This document shows positions 44,931-57,007 of a stretch of DNA of 64,000 bases, piece by piece (the first letter of the stretch is position 1; each line of letters opens with the position of its first letter). This DNA is from Avena insularis. Taxonomy: Eukaryota > Streptophyta > Magnoliopsida > Poales > Poaceae. The stretch covers positions 233,580,292 to 233,644,291 of the forward strand of contig CM042687.1 of NCBI GenBank assembly GCA_023614405.1, given 5' to 3'. The position numbers and the translations under genes are program-made. The notes beneath the pieces are model-generated. The model was not told the origin of the DNA, did no database searches, and saw only the letters and a list, made by a program, of their open reading frames with translations.

Positions 44931-47900
44931 CGGGATCAGGGCTAGACAAATATTAGATATTTATCTGACATAAGCCTAACCTAAATTCCGAAGCGCGCAG
45001 GGAAAGATCGGTAACATTATAGAACATACAAACCATACATTAATAAGGTAAACTCTTAACAGAGTTGCAAACCAGTCATAGAAGCCAGGGTCAGAGACCC
45101 ATCATTACAACAAACAACGGAAGCAAACAAGTTGTTCTAAACAACAAACTTAGCACAGGGCCTAAGAGGCCTTAAACAGAAGTAGCAACCCTTACATAGA
45201 TCCTAGGCTGCTTCCCAGGAACCCTGACTACTCGTCGACTTCGACGTAGAAACCACCTTCAGTTGGAGTAGCTTCATCTGTAGAAAAACATCGACGAGGC
45301 AAGGCTGAGTACAGGGTGTACTCCGCAATACTTATGGCTAGTGGAGTTGTTTTGCATAAAGCCATCTTTTGTTTTCAAAACAAGAGGGAGAAGAAACTCG
45401 TCTAGTCAAATCATTTTCAAAGGGGATAAGAAGACTACAACTCTATCTCTTAGTATCATCTTTGATATCCACCAAGCACCATAATCAACTGAACCTCTCT
45501 TCCCGGACTACCCCCTCAAACAACCCGGAGGAAGTACTCCGGATCTCACATTAGTTGGCCAAGTTTTATCATTCGGTTATAGTTATCTATGATCTTCACG
45601 TCCGTTCCCAAGTTGTCCATAACCGTGGACACGGCTTTTCGAAAATATTATAACCCTGCAGGGGTGCACAACTTTACCCACACGTACCAACTGATTCTTA
45701 ATGCCAAATTTTTAGCCCTCTTCCTTGGAAGGCCGATACAGAGTGGTTGACCACAACCTTTACCTTGATTTCTCCGAGACCATGAGTCACACACTAAGGA
45801 GATGCCGCCGTAACGGGTCGAGTCCCAAAGTCGGTCCCTAGCGATGTGAACAGGGTTTGAGATTACGGATGACGGGCATCTCCCATTCCCTACCACGCTT
45901 ACCTTCCTGTATGAATGCACCTCCTTCACCTCCATTCAAGAAAAACCAAGATGCGTATGTCGAATGGAAAGCCCGAACTATGTGACTCATGGAATCTACT
46001 AGGCAAGTTAGTGAGTCGAGGGGGTTTCCAGGCCTCCGTGTGGTTGTATGCTCGTCTTGGTTCAAGAGGAAAGAACATCGGGTCCTAGGGGTGGCAAGTA
46101 TGGGACTGCAAAAACCACAACCCACGTGGCCTCCCATACAAGACTTAGCATGTTTATTATCCATCTCTGATCACATCACCACATCCTACCATACTAGATT
46201 CATTCGCATCTCCGGTGCATCACCTGAATGATCAGCATCGGACCACTAAGCATGGCTAATCTTGACTGAACTGTGGCACTAGCGATGCTCATAAGCCAAA
46301 CCCTAGTTATGCTAGGAGCAATGGAACATGTAGTATAGTTCACAAAGGGAAACATGCATCAAATAGGATTACTCTATCTACTGATAAAGGACTGTTGAAC
46401 CGAATGCATATGGCGAGAATGAAATACTTTGTAAACATAGGATTCATATGTATGAGTCGGTCTTTGCTTGTCTTGTCTGTTGTTGGACTGGTACTGCTCT
46501 TTAGGGGCGTTGACTTTAGCCTCGGGTTCGGTTCCTATTCGCAACAACCAATCACCGGAAAAGAGAAAGCAACATTCAACACATGGCATGTGCAATGCTC
46601 ATACAATATGGATGATATGACAAGTTAAGTAGTGTTGAAATGAACCCTAGAACATGCTTGGTCATTTTAAACGGGGTCCGAGAGGTCCAAACCCTAGAAC
46701 AGGGGGATTCTCGAAATCACCTATGGGGTTCAATTGGTTCTTCTAATTAAACTTGCCATCAAAGTTGGTTAGCAATGTATGATTATAGCTTAGTTAGATT
46801 TTGGTATATTATTTGTATTTTTCTGATTTAAAATGAATTAGTTATGAATTTCTCAAATTTTATTTCATTTTAAATCATTTTTGGAATATTTAAAATAATT
46901 TTCAACTTGGGCCCACATGTCATATATTTAATCATTTCAGAAAACATTTACAGAAAATATTAAAATCCTGACAAACAGGGCCCACCTGTCATATATTTCT
47001 TATTTACAGAAAATAATAAAACAAAAAGAAATGGATTAGCAATGGAGCTCCTCCTCGGATCGAGAAATGATCCTTCGATCCAGTGCACGCCTGGATGCGC
47101 GGATGGCTGCGTTGAACGCAGGCTGACACGCTAAGCAAGATAGTGGCGGCGCCGCTCCTTCTTGGTCACCGGAGCGTCGCCTTAGACGAGCTCCAGTGGC
47201 GGCAGCATCGGACACGCGCGGGGAGGGCGCTACAGGGCGAGAGAGAGAACGGAGGGCACCGCGAGGATCAGCAGCTCACTAGGAACACGACAGAGGTGCT
47301 GGTGAGGCCGGGCGAGCTCGGGAACGGCGGGGATCGACGGAGACCGACGGCGGCCGGAGCTCTCGATCTAGTCGATTGAGGTCACGCGCGAGGGGGAAAA
47401 GTGGCTAGGGGGATAGAGTCGGGAATGGAGGTTCCAGTGGTGGCATCGGCTTGAGCTAGGGCGGCCGGAGACGACGAGGACAAACGACGGCAGAAGCTAG
47501 GGTTCGTCGGCCATGGCGATGCGGCGAGAGAGGGAGAGGGAGAGGAGAAGTGGGGTTGTCTAGGTTCGTCGGCGCGTCCGGCGGGGTCTTGTAGGCGCTC
47601 GGGGGCAGCGGCGAGAATCTTGGAACGCGGCGGCCGGCAGCGAGGCGACACGTAGCTGCTTTGGGCGCGGCGAGACGTGGATGACGACGATAGAGGCGAC
47701 GAAACGGTGCGGTCCTGGGTGGGCCATGGCTAGGCCATGGTGGTTGGCTGGGGAGCGCGTGAGCGACGGGGAGAGAGAGGGGGAGATGGGCTGCGACCCA
47801 GTAGAGCTAGGTTTAGTTATTTTTTCTTCTGAAAAACCTTTTTCTTTTTCTGTTTTCTGATTTCTGCTTGTATTTTCAAATTCCAAACTGTTTTGAATAA

Positions 47901-48141
47901 TTCAAAATTACCAGAGACTTTTTATAAAGTGTATGAAATAGTGTGGGACCCTTTTATTCGTTTTGGGTTCCATTCTTTTGGGTAGTTTTCAAAGTATAAA
48001 AACAATTTGAATGGTTTTGAGAGGGAACGAAGTTAGGGTTTTGTTGGTTCTTATTTATTAAACCAAAGTGCAAGTATAATGCATGCATGCAATGCTCAAA
48101 CATGTCTTTATTAATATTACACAAAAGGGTGGTATGTTACA
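44931..48141 (-). repeat. Chromovirus 3' LTR
   Basis: 3211 bp, tgtcacgacccggg...ggtatgttaca, matching 60738-63985. It lacks two short blocks present in the other LTR: 13 bp near 47006 and 30 bp near 47031. It differs in a small GC-rich patch (about 47150-47240). It contains a GC-rich zone 47080-47790 that resembles coding DNA but is plain LTR. Confidence 0.95.
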
Positions 48142-48157
48142 GTTCTACCCCACTTAC
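48142..48157 (-). other. Chromovirus polypurine tract
   Basis: The minus strand reads gtaagtggggtagaac directly before the 3' LTR, the expected plus-strand primer. Confidence 0.75.
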
Positions 48158-48178
48158 AAGAATCTCGACCCGAGATTC

Positions 48179-49405
48179 CTAGGTTTTAGAAAAGAAGGCA
48201 GGGTACTCAGATCGAAGACGAACTTCGTGTTCCCAGGTTGCTTATGACTCAAAGTGATCAGACCATTGAACTTTCAGGAACTTGATTGTTTGACGACGAG
48301 TCTTGCGCTCGGTTTCATCAAGAATACGAACAGGGTATTCTTGGTAGGTTAGATCATCTTGAATATCCAAAGTTTCATGGTCCACACCACGAATGGGATC
48401 TTTGAAGCAACACTTGAGTTGAGACACATGAAAGACATCATGAACCTCTGGAAAGGTTGAAGGTACATCCAATTGGTAGGCAAGCTCACCCCGCTTGGAG
48501 AGAATACGAAAGGGACCAACATAGCGAGGAGCCAATTTTCCTTTGATACCGAATCGATGGACACCCTTCAGAGGAGTGACCCGGAGGTAAACTTGATCAC
48601 CAACTTCATAATGAACATCAAGATGATGACGATCGTAGTTGGTCTTCTGACAAGATTGAGCGGCCTTCAGACGCTCTCGAATTATGCGAACTTGATCTTC
48701 TGCTTCTTGGATCATGTCCGGACCAAAGAATTGTATTTCGCCGGTTTCTGTCAAATTCAGTGGTGTTCGACATGTTCTCCCATATAGGAATTGGAAAGGT
48801 GACATGCCCAAACTGGATTGAAAGATGTTGTTATAGGAGAACTCCACAAAAGGAAGACATTTCTCCCAGTTCTTTCCAAAGGATATGACACATGCTCTGA
48901 GCATGTCTTCAAGAATTTGATTTACTCTTTCAGTTTGTCCACCGGTTTTAGGATGATAAGTTGTGCTGAAGGAAACATGAGTTCCCATTGCTTCTTGCAA
49001 ACTTTGCCAGAATTTGGAAGTAAACAAACTTCCATGATTAGAAATGATTTTCTTGGGAACACCATGAAGAACAACGATCCGAGAGATGTATAGGTCAGCC
49101 ATTTGACTAGCACAGATAGTTTCTCGAACCGGAATGAAATGAGTAACTTTGGATAACCGATCAATTATTACCCATATGGCAACATTTCCTGCTTGTGTCC
49201 TTGGGAGTCCGGTAATGAAATCCATACCAATTTCATCCCATTTCCACTCAGGAATTTTCAACGGCCGCAGAAGTCTAGCAGGCCTTTGGTGTTTAGCCTT
49301 CACACGACGTCAAACGTCGCACTCTGGTTTCATTCCACTCCACCAGAATCTTTGCCAGAGATCTCGGTACATCTTGGTACCACCAGGATGGATAGATAGA
49401 TGGGA
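48179..49405 (-). pseudogene. Chromovirus integrase with C-terminal chromodomain
   Basis: Zinc region ESHLSIHPGGTKMYRDL, then CDV followed by TGA where the last zinc Cys should be (about 49307-49309). The core is open 48242-49303: WDEIGMDFITGLPR (first Asp), IISNHGSLFTSKFWQ where relatives have SDRG, so the second catalytic Asp is Asn, and QTERVNQILEDML (Glu). The GPY-type region GPFRILSKRGELAYQLDVP and the chromodomain follow: YPVRILDETERKTRR, IKFLKVQWSDHFES, a TAA at 48242-48244, then ATWEHEVRLRSEYPAFF and the natural end at 48179. Chromodomains steer integration to marked chromatin. This copy is inactive. Confidence 0.93.
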
Positions 49406-49413
49406 TTCATGGG

Positions 49414-49537
49414 AAAACCTGTGACACAAAATCTTCTCTAAGGTCAACCCGCACGATTTTCGAGGCATGAGGCTCCTCTGAGGTGACCGTTGGTCGGCCT
49501 CCGGCTCTCGCCGGCGCCTTGCCGGCTTAGGCTCTGC
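49414..49537 (+). other. LINE-2 5' untranslated region
   Basis: 124 bp from the TSD to the first ORF1 ATG at 49538. Probably holds the internal promoter, as in other LINEs. No motif is recognised. Confidence 0.5.
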
Positions 49538-51079
49538 ATGGATTCCTCTGGAGGTTGCTGGAAGGTCACCTACTCTGGTGTGACCTCGGGTGGTAAGTTT
49601 CTGGAAGGTTCTCTCGTTGTCTTGGCTGATTCTTGGCTGGTTCTTCTCAATGCCAAAGGCTCTCCCCTTGAGGGGCGATGTTTGGAAAATGGGGAGAAGA
49701 TCTTTGTTGGATCTGTTTTGAGGTTCCCCTCTCATCTCTATCGTGTTAATGATTCTTTGGATCCCTCATCTGGATTTCTTGGTAGATCTCCTACCATCAC
49801 TGGATCAGATGAAGACACTGTCCTTAAATGGCATGCCCTTTGCTCATCTTTGCCGACTGATGATCTTGAGCCTTCTAAAGGTTTTCTCATGCTTTTTCCT
49901 AGTTCTAAAAGGCTTGTTCTCCTCAACCAAAATGAGGTTGTGATTGATGCTAGATACTTGGTTCATGGTGAGGTGGTGGCTTCTGGCATCTCTATTGATC
50001 TCCAAGTGAAGAGGGTTGTAATTGATGCTAGATACTTGGTTCATGGTGAGGTGGTGGCTTCTGGCATCTCTATTGATCTCCAAGTGAAGAGGGTTGTGGT
50101 TGGTACTTAGATTTTACCAAGCCCTTTGGTCAAGAAATTTTCCACCAATATTGAGAAGATGGTGCCTAGATCTCTGGATTTCTCTGAAAATCTCCCCTCA
50201 GGGTGTGCTTCTAAAGATGTTGCTTCGTGTCGACCTGCCCTGGATTTTTCTTTAGGGCGTGATTTTGAGAAGAGGATTTTTGATAAATTCAGGCATCAAG
50301 TTAATTTCATTGGTGGTTTCAGGAAAAGACCATTTTATCTGGTCTGTTCTTTTGGGCGAGCAAATTTTAAGTTGGACTTTCATACTGTTAGTCTTGCTCT
50401 TCAAGCCTGTTTTGGTGGTAATGCTTCTAAATTCCAGGTGAAGCTTCTGCAAGATAGAACTTTTCGTTTCCCGGTTGCTTCAAGGGCAGTGGGTTTTGAG
50501 ATCTACAATATTTCAAAGTTTTCATGTAATTCTTTTGTGATTCATGTCAATCTCTAGGGTAATGGGGGTCCGAACTGGATTCATGAAGAAAGGGAATTCT
50601 ATAAGGAGTCTGCTAAAGAATGGAAAGTTGTCACGTACAAAAAAGAAAGTGCAAAAAATCTCCTTCTTTAAAGCCTTCCAGTAAAGGTGGCTCGGTTTTT
50701 CAAAGACTCAAATTTCCTACGTCTCCTGAGGGTCCTTCGCCTGTGAATGAGCAACGTATTAATGGTGAGTTCAAATCAGGTCTTCATGGCAGATCTTATG
50801 CTCAGGTGCTCACTGATGGTGGTTTTAAGTCGATGGTAACGCTGATCGGGTCTAGGGGAGGCGCCACTCGCGCGGCATTTAAATTGCCGGGTCTCCTTCC
50901 TTTTCTGAAATTCCCCTCTTTCCCTAAATGTAGTTGGCCCGACAATTCGTATGAGGGATGGTTCAAGGCCCAGGCAGTTTCTCATTCCCGGCCCATTATT
51001 CACGGCAGTTTTCACGAGTTCACCACTTCGTTGCAAAAAACAACTACCACTTCCCCTGTCTCCTCAACTCCCTCATGAA
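49538..51079 (+). pseudogene. LINE-2 ORF1, first part
   Basis: ATG 49538 (MDSSGGCWKVTYSGVTSGGK) is open to a TAG at 50108, includes an in-frame 26-codon tandem duplication (49937-50092), and resumes at about 50126. The conserved block SFGRANFKLDFHTVSLALQ, ACFGG, FRFPVASRAVGFEIYN, FSCNSFVIHVNL, then a stop at 50555 and NGGPNWIHEEREFYKE is typical of a widespread grass LINE ORF1 family. After a slip near 50640 it reads KKSPSLKPSSKGG and HGRSYAQVLTDGGFKS and ends at 51077. Its role is presumably RNA binding in the LINE particle. No canonical CCHC knuckle is visible. Confidence 0.75.
49937..50092 (+). repeat. 78-bp in-frame tandem duplication in LINE-2 ORF1
   Basis: Two units, 49937-50014 and 50015-50092, identical except for one base (gttgtgatt against gttgtaatt). 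A third partial start, gttgtggtt, follows at 50093. The unit encodes 26 residues including DARYLVHGEVVASGISIDL. Confidence 0.97.
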
Positions 51080-51116
51080 ACCCCATTCCCTCTTGTCAGC
51101 CGTGAAGGGCGTCACA

Positions 51117-53084
51117 ATGGCGAACATTTCGATTGATCCTGCGCCTTTCCTGCCGAATGGCTTCCAGATTATGCAGGTGGCTGGGCGGAATCGCGTAAAA
51201 AGGGTGGTGGTGCCTCGGAGGTCAAGGGCGCATGAACAGTATGCCATTGCTAACATTTTTCCCCTCCCCCTGGTCCTGTTCCGTTCTTGAATATTCATGG
51301 TGTACTGGTTGATTTCTTCAACAATGAGGTTGGAGTGCACTTCAGAGATATCCAGGCTTGTCCCATTGGGTCTGCGTATGTGCAGTTTCATCATGTCAGC
51401 GACCGTGATAGACTCATTGCGGAGAGCCCGATTCCGTTTCAAGATGTGCATGTTTCTTTTGTTAAGCATAATGAGGGTGATAACTGGCGTAGGACTCAGT
51501 TTAATAATGAGTGTTGGGTGATGCTAGTAGGGCCTCCCCTTGACCACTAGCATACGGAGGATCTGAATGCTATCTTTGCATACATTGGAAAAGTTCTTCT
51601 GTGGGAGAGGGACCCTGACCAAAAGGGTAGGATTATTGCTAAGATTCGTGTTACTGACTTGGTTGACATCCCCAAGAGTGTGAGGTTTACCATCGGTGAC
51701 TTGGTGGAGACAGAGTCATGGACTTTTTCTATTGAAGTTCTTCAGAGTCACTTGCTTGGAGGGGGCCCACCTGAGGAGGACCCACTGCCAGATGACAATG
51801 TGGACCCACACCCTGTTCCTGCTCATGGCCCAGTCTTTGGGTCTCAGGTTCCACCTCCCCCCTCCCCCTGCTCCTGGGGGTGATTGGGGACAGTGGATGG
51901 CCCTCAGGGGATCCGCCTCCTGCTGGAGGTAATGCTGAAGGTTGGGGTCCTGGAGGTCAGCTGCTCCTGTTCAAGGCCCTGTCATTGCTCCTGGAGAAGA
52001 TATGCCTATTGACAATCAGCATCTGCCACCTCAAGATGTGAACAGTGGAGTTACAGGTGCTATCATTGTTCAAGACTGGGAGTCTGATGATGATGAATCT
52101 GTTAATGAGCCTAAGGCTGTGGAGGAGCAAGGTGTGGCAGTTGCACCACAAGGGGTTGGCATTGGTGAAGGCCTTCAAAACATTTTTCAGAACTATCTGG
52201 CTGATGAAGAGGAGGCCAATTCTGATGCTGAGGAGGGGGCAGGAAGTCCTATGGACTCAAGTACTGTGGCTCCTGAGAATGATGATTGGATGTTGGAGGA
52301 TCAACACCTTCTTTCTCCAAATGAGGCTCACCTTCAGGTTGGGATGGTGAGAACTTTTATCTCCATTCCTGATGTGCATGTGGCTAAGCAGGGATTTTCC
52401 CAACAAGGCTTGGAGCTCTGGGAGAATTATTTTGCCCCTCATATTCAGAAGGAATCTTCTTCAATGGGATCTCTTAAATGTGATATTCCTGTAAGTTGGT
52501 TTAACTTCATTACTCTCATGCTTGCTACTCCTGAGAAGTTTAATTGGGTCAAGGGATTTCTTACTTCTCCTTTATGGGAAATTATTAAAGAACCTATTGC
52601 TGAGGAAAGTTCAATTTCTTTCATCATTCCTAATGAGAGCTTTTCCTAGATGGCCCCTTCTTGCCTGGGTATTGAATCCAATAAATCTTCATGCTCTCCC
52701 TCTACCCCTGCTAGAAAGAGAAAGGGCAAGGAACCTCTTGTGGAATCTGAGGTGAGAAGAAGCCCTAGAATTGTTGAACTAAATGGGGGTTTTAAAAGTC
52801 ACATAAATTGTCTAATTGTTGATTGCCTGGTTTGTAATGCTGCTCCTCCTTGTCTGAATTCCAAAGTGGTTAAAAATCTTGCTGCTTCATTCTGCAAGGT
52901 AAAAGATGGGGACCTGGAGAAGAGGTTGCTCAAGAAAGGGAAGGCAATTGAAGTGGCAGTTAAGGCTCCTACAAAAGGCAGCATTAAAGGAGGACCCTCT
53001 TCCAGCTTGGGCATTGGTGGCAAGAAGAAGCCTGGGGCTGCTGGTACCTATGGACAGCAAGCCAAGAAAAAGCCCTCTTCTTAA
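51117..53084 (+). pseudogene. LINE-2 ORF1, second part
   Basis: ATG 51117 starts MANISIDPAPFLPNGFQIMQ, then RVKRVVVPRRSRAHEQYAIA. After a slip near 51285 it reads VDFFNNEVGVHFRDIQACPI, YVQFHHVSDRDRLIAESPIP and WRRTQFNNECWVMLVGPP, a fold that looks RRM-like (DUF4283 type is my best guess). A stop at 51548 and shifts near 51880 and 51940 follow. The rest is acidic (QDWESDDDESVNEPK, 52070-52115). It ends with KRKGKEPLVESEVRRSPRIV, KGSIKGGPSSSLGI and a natural stop at 53082. Together with the first part it makes an unusually long ORF1 region. Confidence 0.7.
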
Positions 53085-53321
53085 GTGTTTTAATGTATCA
53101 AACTAAGTCTTTTGCTGGAGTCTTGTTGACTCCCTGTTATGTGTTCTGTGATTGTGATATTGCAATGTGGATGGTACTTGTTGTGGATTATCTCTGTGGT
53201 ACCCTGAATTGGATTGCCTTTTGTCTCTGTAATTGTTGTTTCCTCTCCTGGGTGATTACAATATTTATATCACCCCATATCTATACCTGCCCCTGGTTTC
53301 TTAACGAATAACAAAAGAACT

Positions 53322-56300
53322 TGGAAGATCTTGAATTGGAATATCAGGGGAATCAATTCTGAAAAAAATGGATTGCTCTCAGAAACAAAATTGAGGAGTC
53401 TGGTTGTGACATTATCTATCTCCAAGAAACTAAGCGTGAGGACTTTGATAGCTCCTACATTAAAAAATTCTGCCCCTCCAAATTTACCAATTTTGAATTT
53501 CTTCCCTCCAGAGGTGCATCTGGAGGTTTGATCACCATTTGGAATGGTTCCCTGTTCTCTGGACATCTTTCCTTTCTCAATGAGTTTTCTATCTCCATCA
53601 CCTTGACATCTCTCTTGTCCAATGAATCCTGGATCCTCACCAACATTTATGGGCCATGTTTACCTGAAAAAAGTCTGAATTTTTAGATTGGTTTGGCAGC
53701 ATTGATATGCCTGATGATGTGGACTGGCTCATTGTGGGAGATTTTAACTTCTGTAGACAGCCTTCAGATAGAAATAAATTGGGTGGAGATGTGAATGGTA
53801 TGCTTCTCTTTAATGAAGCTATTAATAATTTGGGTCTCATAGAGTTACCACTTAAGGGTAGAAAGTTCACTTGGAGTAACATGCAGAAAGATCCCCTCTT
53901 GGAAAGATTGGATTGGTTTTTTACTTCTGCTGGACTCGTAGTTTCCCTCAACTTTTGTTGCTCCTCTTGCAAAGCCTACCTCTGATCATCTTCCTTGTGT
54001 CATTTTCATTGGCACAATGATTCCCAAAGATCAGGTGTTCAGATTTGAAAATCATTGGTTGCATCATAAGGAGTTTAAAGCTATTGTTCAAAATGCCTGG
54101 AACATTCCTGTGGGTTTTATGGATTCTGCAAAAAAAATCAATGCTAAATTCAAAAATATGAGAAGAGGGCTGAAGCTTTGGGCCAAACAGCTACCTTGCC
54201 TAAAGGCACAAATCTGTAATGTTAATGCCACCATTGACTTTCTTGATATCATGGAGGAAATGAGAACTCTTACTGTTCATGAGTGGAATCTTAGGGATAT
54301 CCTGAAAAATCTTATTATTTCTCTTTTACAAGACCAGAATACTTATTGGAAACAGAGGGGGAAAATTAAATGGGTTAAGCTGGGGGATGAGAACACCAAG
54401 TTCTTTCACTCCAGAGCTACCATCAGCTTCAGACATAATTACATTTCCATGCTCAAGGATGATTCTGATCTTGAGGTCTATGATCATGATGGCAAAGCAA
54501 GTCTCCTTTGGAATTCCTTTAAAAATAGAATGGGCTCTTCTGATAAGCCTGAAATGCATTTCAATCTTAATGACTTGGCTGGTGATTGCATAAGCCAGGA
54601 AGAAAGGGATGCTTTGGAAAACCTTTCTCTGATGAGGAGATTGATGAAGTCATCACAAATCTGCCTAATGATAAATCTCCTGGCCCTGATGGTTTTAATA
54701 ATGAATTCATGAAGCTTTGTTGGCCTATTATTAAGGATGATGTGAAGCATCTGCTTGTGGAGTTCTATGAAGGGAAAGCCTCTTTGCAAAGCATTAATTC
54801 TTCTTTTATCACCCTCATTCCAAAAATTGCCGCTCCTTTGACTCCTGCTGATTTTAGGCCTATTTCTTTGCTAAATAGTGTCCTTAAGATTATCACCAAG
54901 ATTCTGGCTAACAGACTGCAAAAAGTCATACTTAAACTTGTTCACAAGAATCAATATGGTTTCCTCAAGCAAAGATCTATCCAAGACTGTTTAGGTTGGG
55001 CATTTGAATTTCTTGATCAATGCCACAAGTCAAAGGAGGAAATTTTAATTCTTAAGCTTGATTTTGAGAAGGCTTTTGACAGAATTGAGCATTCTGCAAT
55101 CATCAATATCCTTAAAGCCAAAGGTTTTGGAGATAAATGGATTTCTTGGATTCAGATGATCTTTGGGTCAGCTTCTTCCTCTGTGCTTTTAAATGGTGTG
55201 CCTGGGAAAAAAATTTACTGTAGAAGGGGTGTTAAACAAGGAGATCCTTTATCTCCTTTATTGTTTGTTCTGGCTGCTGATCTCCTTCAAAGTATCCTCA
55301 ATAAGGCAATGAACCTGGGTCTTCTTTCTTTGCCCACTGAAAATGTGTTCTGTCCTGACTTCCCTGTGGTTCAGTATGCAGATGACACTTTAGTAATCCT
55401 TAAGGCTGATTCTGAGCAACTCTTGTGCCTTAAGGCAATTCTACATACTTTTGCTCTCTCCACTGGACTCAAAGTTAATTATTCCAAATCCAGCATGATG
55501 CCAATTAACATGGACTCTGAGAGGCTTGGGCATTTTGCTAATACCCTTTCTTGCCTCACTGGTTCCTTTTACCTATCTTGGTTTGCCTCTGAGCTTGAAT
55601 AAACCTGCTGTGGAACATTTCCTGCCTATTGTTCAGAGAATTGAGAGAAGGTTGTGTGTAATAGCTGACTTTCTTAATTATGGGGGGAAATTGCAGTTAG
55701 TCAAATCTGTGTTGTCTTCCCTTCCCATATATTACATGAGCTGTTTTGATCTTCCTGTCACTATCAAGGAGCAGTTGATTAAATATATGAGGCAATGCTT
55801 GTGGAGAAAGAAAACTTCTGATGTTCAAGCTAGAGGTACTGCTCTTGTAGCATGGAAGAAAGTTTGTAGACCCAAGAATCAGGGAGGATTGGGAGTTCTA
55901 GACCTTAATGTTCAAAATTCTGCTCTTCTTTTGAAGAATTTGGATAAGTTTTATAATCACAAGGATATTCCTTGGGTTCACCTTGTATGGAATACTTACT
56001 ACTGTAATGATAAGCTCCCTGGAAGAAGTCTTGAGGGATCCTTTTGGTGGAAAGCTCATCTAAAACTGATTGACATTTTTAAAGGACTTGCAAAGTGCTT
56101 GGTTGGAAATGGGAAATCCACACTATTCTGGTCTGATATGTGGAATGATAGCTGCCTTCAACATAAGCTTCCTCATCTCCTCTCATATGCAAAAAACCCT
56201 CACATCTCATGCTGAGTTCCTGCATACTGCAAATACTCAGGACCTTTTTTACCTTCCTTTGTCCCAACAAGCTTATCAGGAATATCAAAGTCTTGAACAA

Positions 56301-56876
56301 ATTCTCAATACTGGCAGGCAAGGGGAATCTGATATTTGGTCTTACATTTGGGGCAGTAATTTTTCGGTCAAAAAGGCTTACTGCTCCTTAGCTGGTTGCC
56401 AACCGGTTCAGCCACATTTCTCTTGGTTATGGAAATCTTCTTGTCAGCAAAAGCACAAATTCTTCTTTTGGCTCTTACTGCTTGATAGGTTCAACACAAG
56501 AAACCTTCTGAAAGGAAATGTTTTTCAGGGTTGCAACAGTGAAGAAACCAGCCTACATTTGTTTTGGGAATGCCCCTTTGCAAGAGCCTGCTGGGCTGAA
56601 ATTTCACAGGTCAATATGGCTGATCAAAATATCTTTGAAGCCTTAGCCAGTATTAAAAAAGATCTTAATGTCCCTTTTGCAATGGAAATTCTGATACTTG
56701 GAACTTGGGGCATTTGGATTTGCAGAAATAATGAAATTTTCAATAATCAGCATGCGACGATGGAGAACTGGAAGGTTATTGTAGCCCAGGAATTAAGATG
56801 GGTCCTTTATAGAATTAAGAAGAAGTATCATCAGGGCCTTAAAGTTTGGATTGAAATCAATTTATACAGGAGATAG
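53322..56876 (+). pseudogene. LINE-2 ORF2: endonuclease, reverse transcriptase, zf-RVT
   Basis: APE-type endonuclease from LNWNIRGINSEK (53331): after a slip in an A run near 53367 come CDIIYLQETKRE (catalytic Glu), FLPSRGASGG and VDWLIVGDFNF (53720-53755), with further slips near 53685 and 53930. [66 protein letters not shown] and [11 protein letters not shown] (55368-55400). Slips occur near 54600, 55570 and 56205. zf-RVT: WLWKSSCQQKHKFF, then GCNSEETSLHLFWECPFARA. Compared with LINE-1, a short block between LLK and FQGC is deleted, removing one expected zinc ligand. Natural stop at 56874. Catalytic residues remain, but the frame is broken at least six times. Confidence 0.93.
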
Positions 56877-56999
56877 CTGATTAGAATGTTATCCCTCTTT
56901 TTTGAGGTGGATTGAGTTTGTAAATATTCTTTTGTAACTCTCTACAATATAAAAAATTGCAGTGGGGTTTTTTCCCTACTGTTTTACCCTCAAAAAAAA
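56877..56999 (+). other. LINE-2 3' untranslated tail
   Basis: 123 bp ending ccctactgttttaccctc and A8. The same terminal block, reversed, ends LINE-1 at 2349-2380, which defines the family 3' end that the RT would recognise. Confidence 0.85.
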
Positions 57000-57007
57000 T
57001 TCATGGG

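Larger units (their letters stand above)
49414..56999 (+). mobile_element. LINE-2: full-length LINE inserted in the chromovirus integrase
   Basis: A 7.6-kb non-LTR retrotransposon on the plus strand ending in A8. The TSD is ttcatggg (49406-49413 and 57000-57007). The host integrase rejoins across it (LLEAHE on the right, SHLSIHPGG on the left). Order: short 5' UTR, large ORF1 region in two parts, ORF2 with endonuclease, RT and zinc-binding domain, 3' tail ending tttaccctc plus A run. It is the same family as LINE-1, which is a truncated copy. The reading frames are damaged. Confidence 0.94.

Noticed and set aside
46395..46628. Plus-strand frame with a hydrophobic stretch (LLVLSVVGLVLLF), repeated at 62211-62444
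   Set aside because: Present only because both chromovirus LTRs are alike. It is antisense to the element and no relative is recognised, so I treat it as a chance frame.
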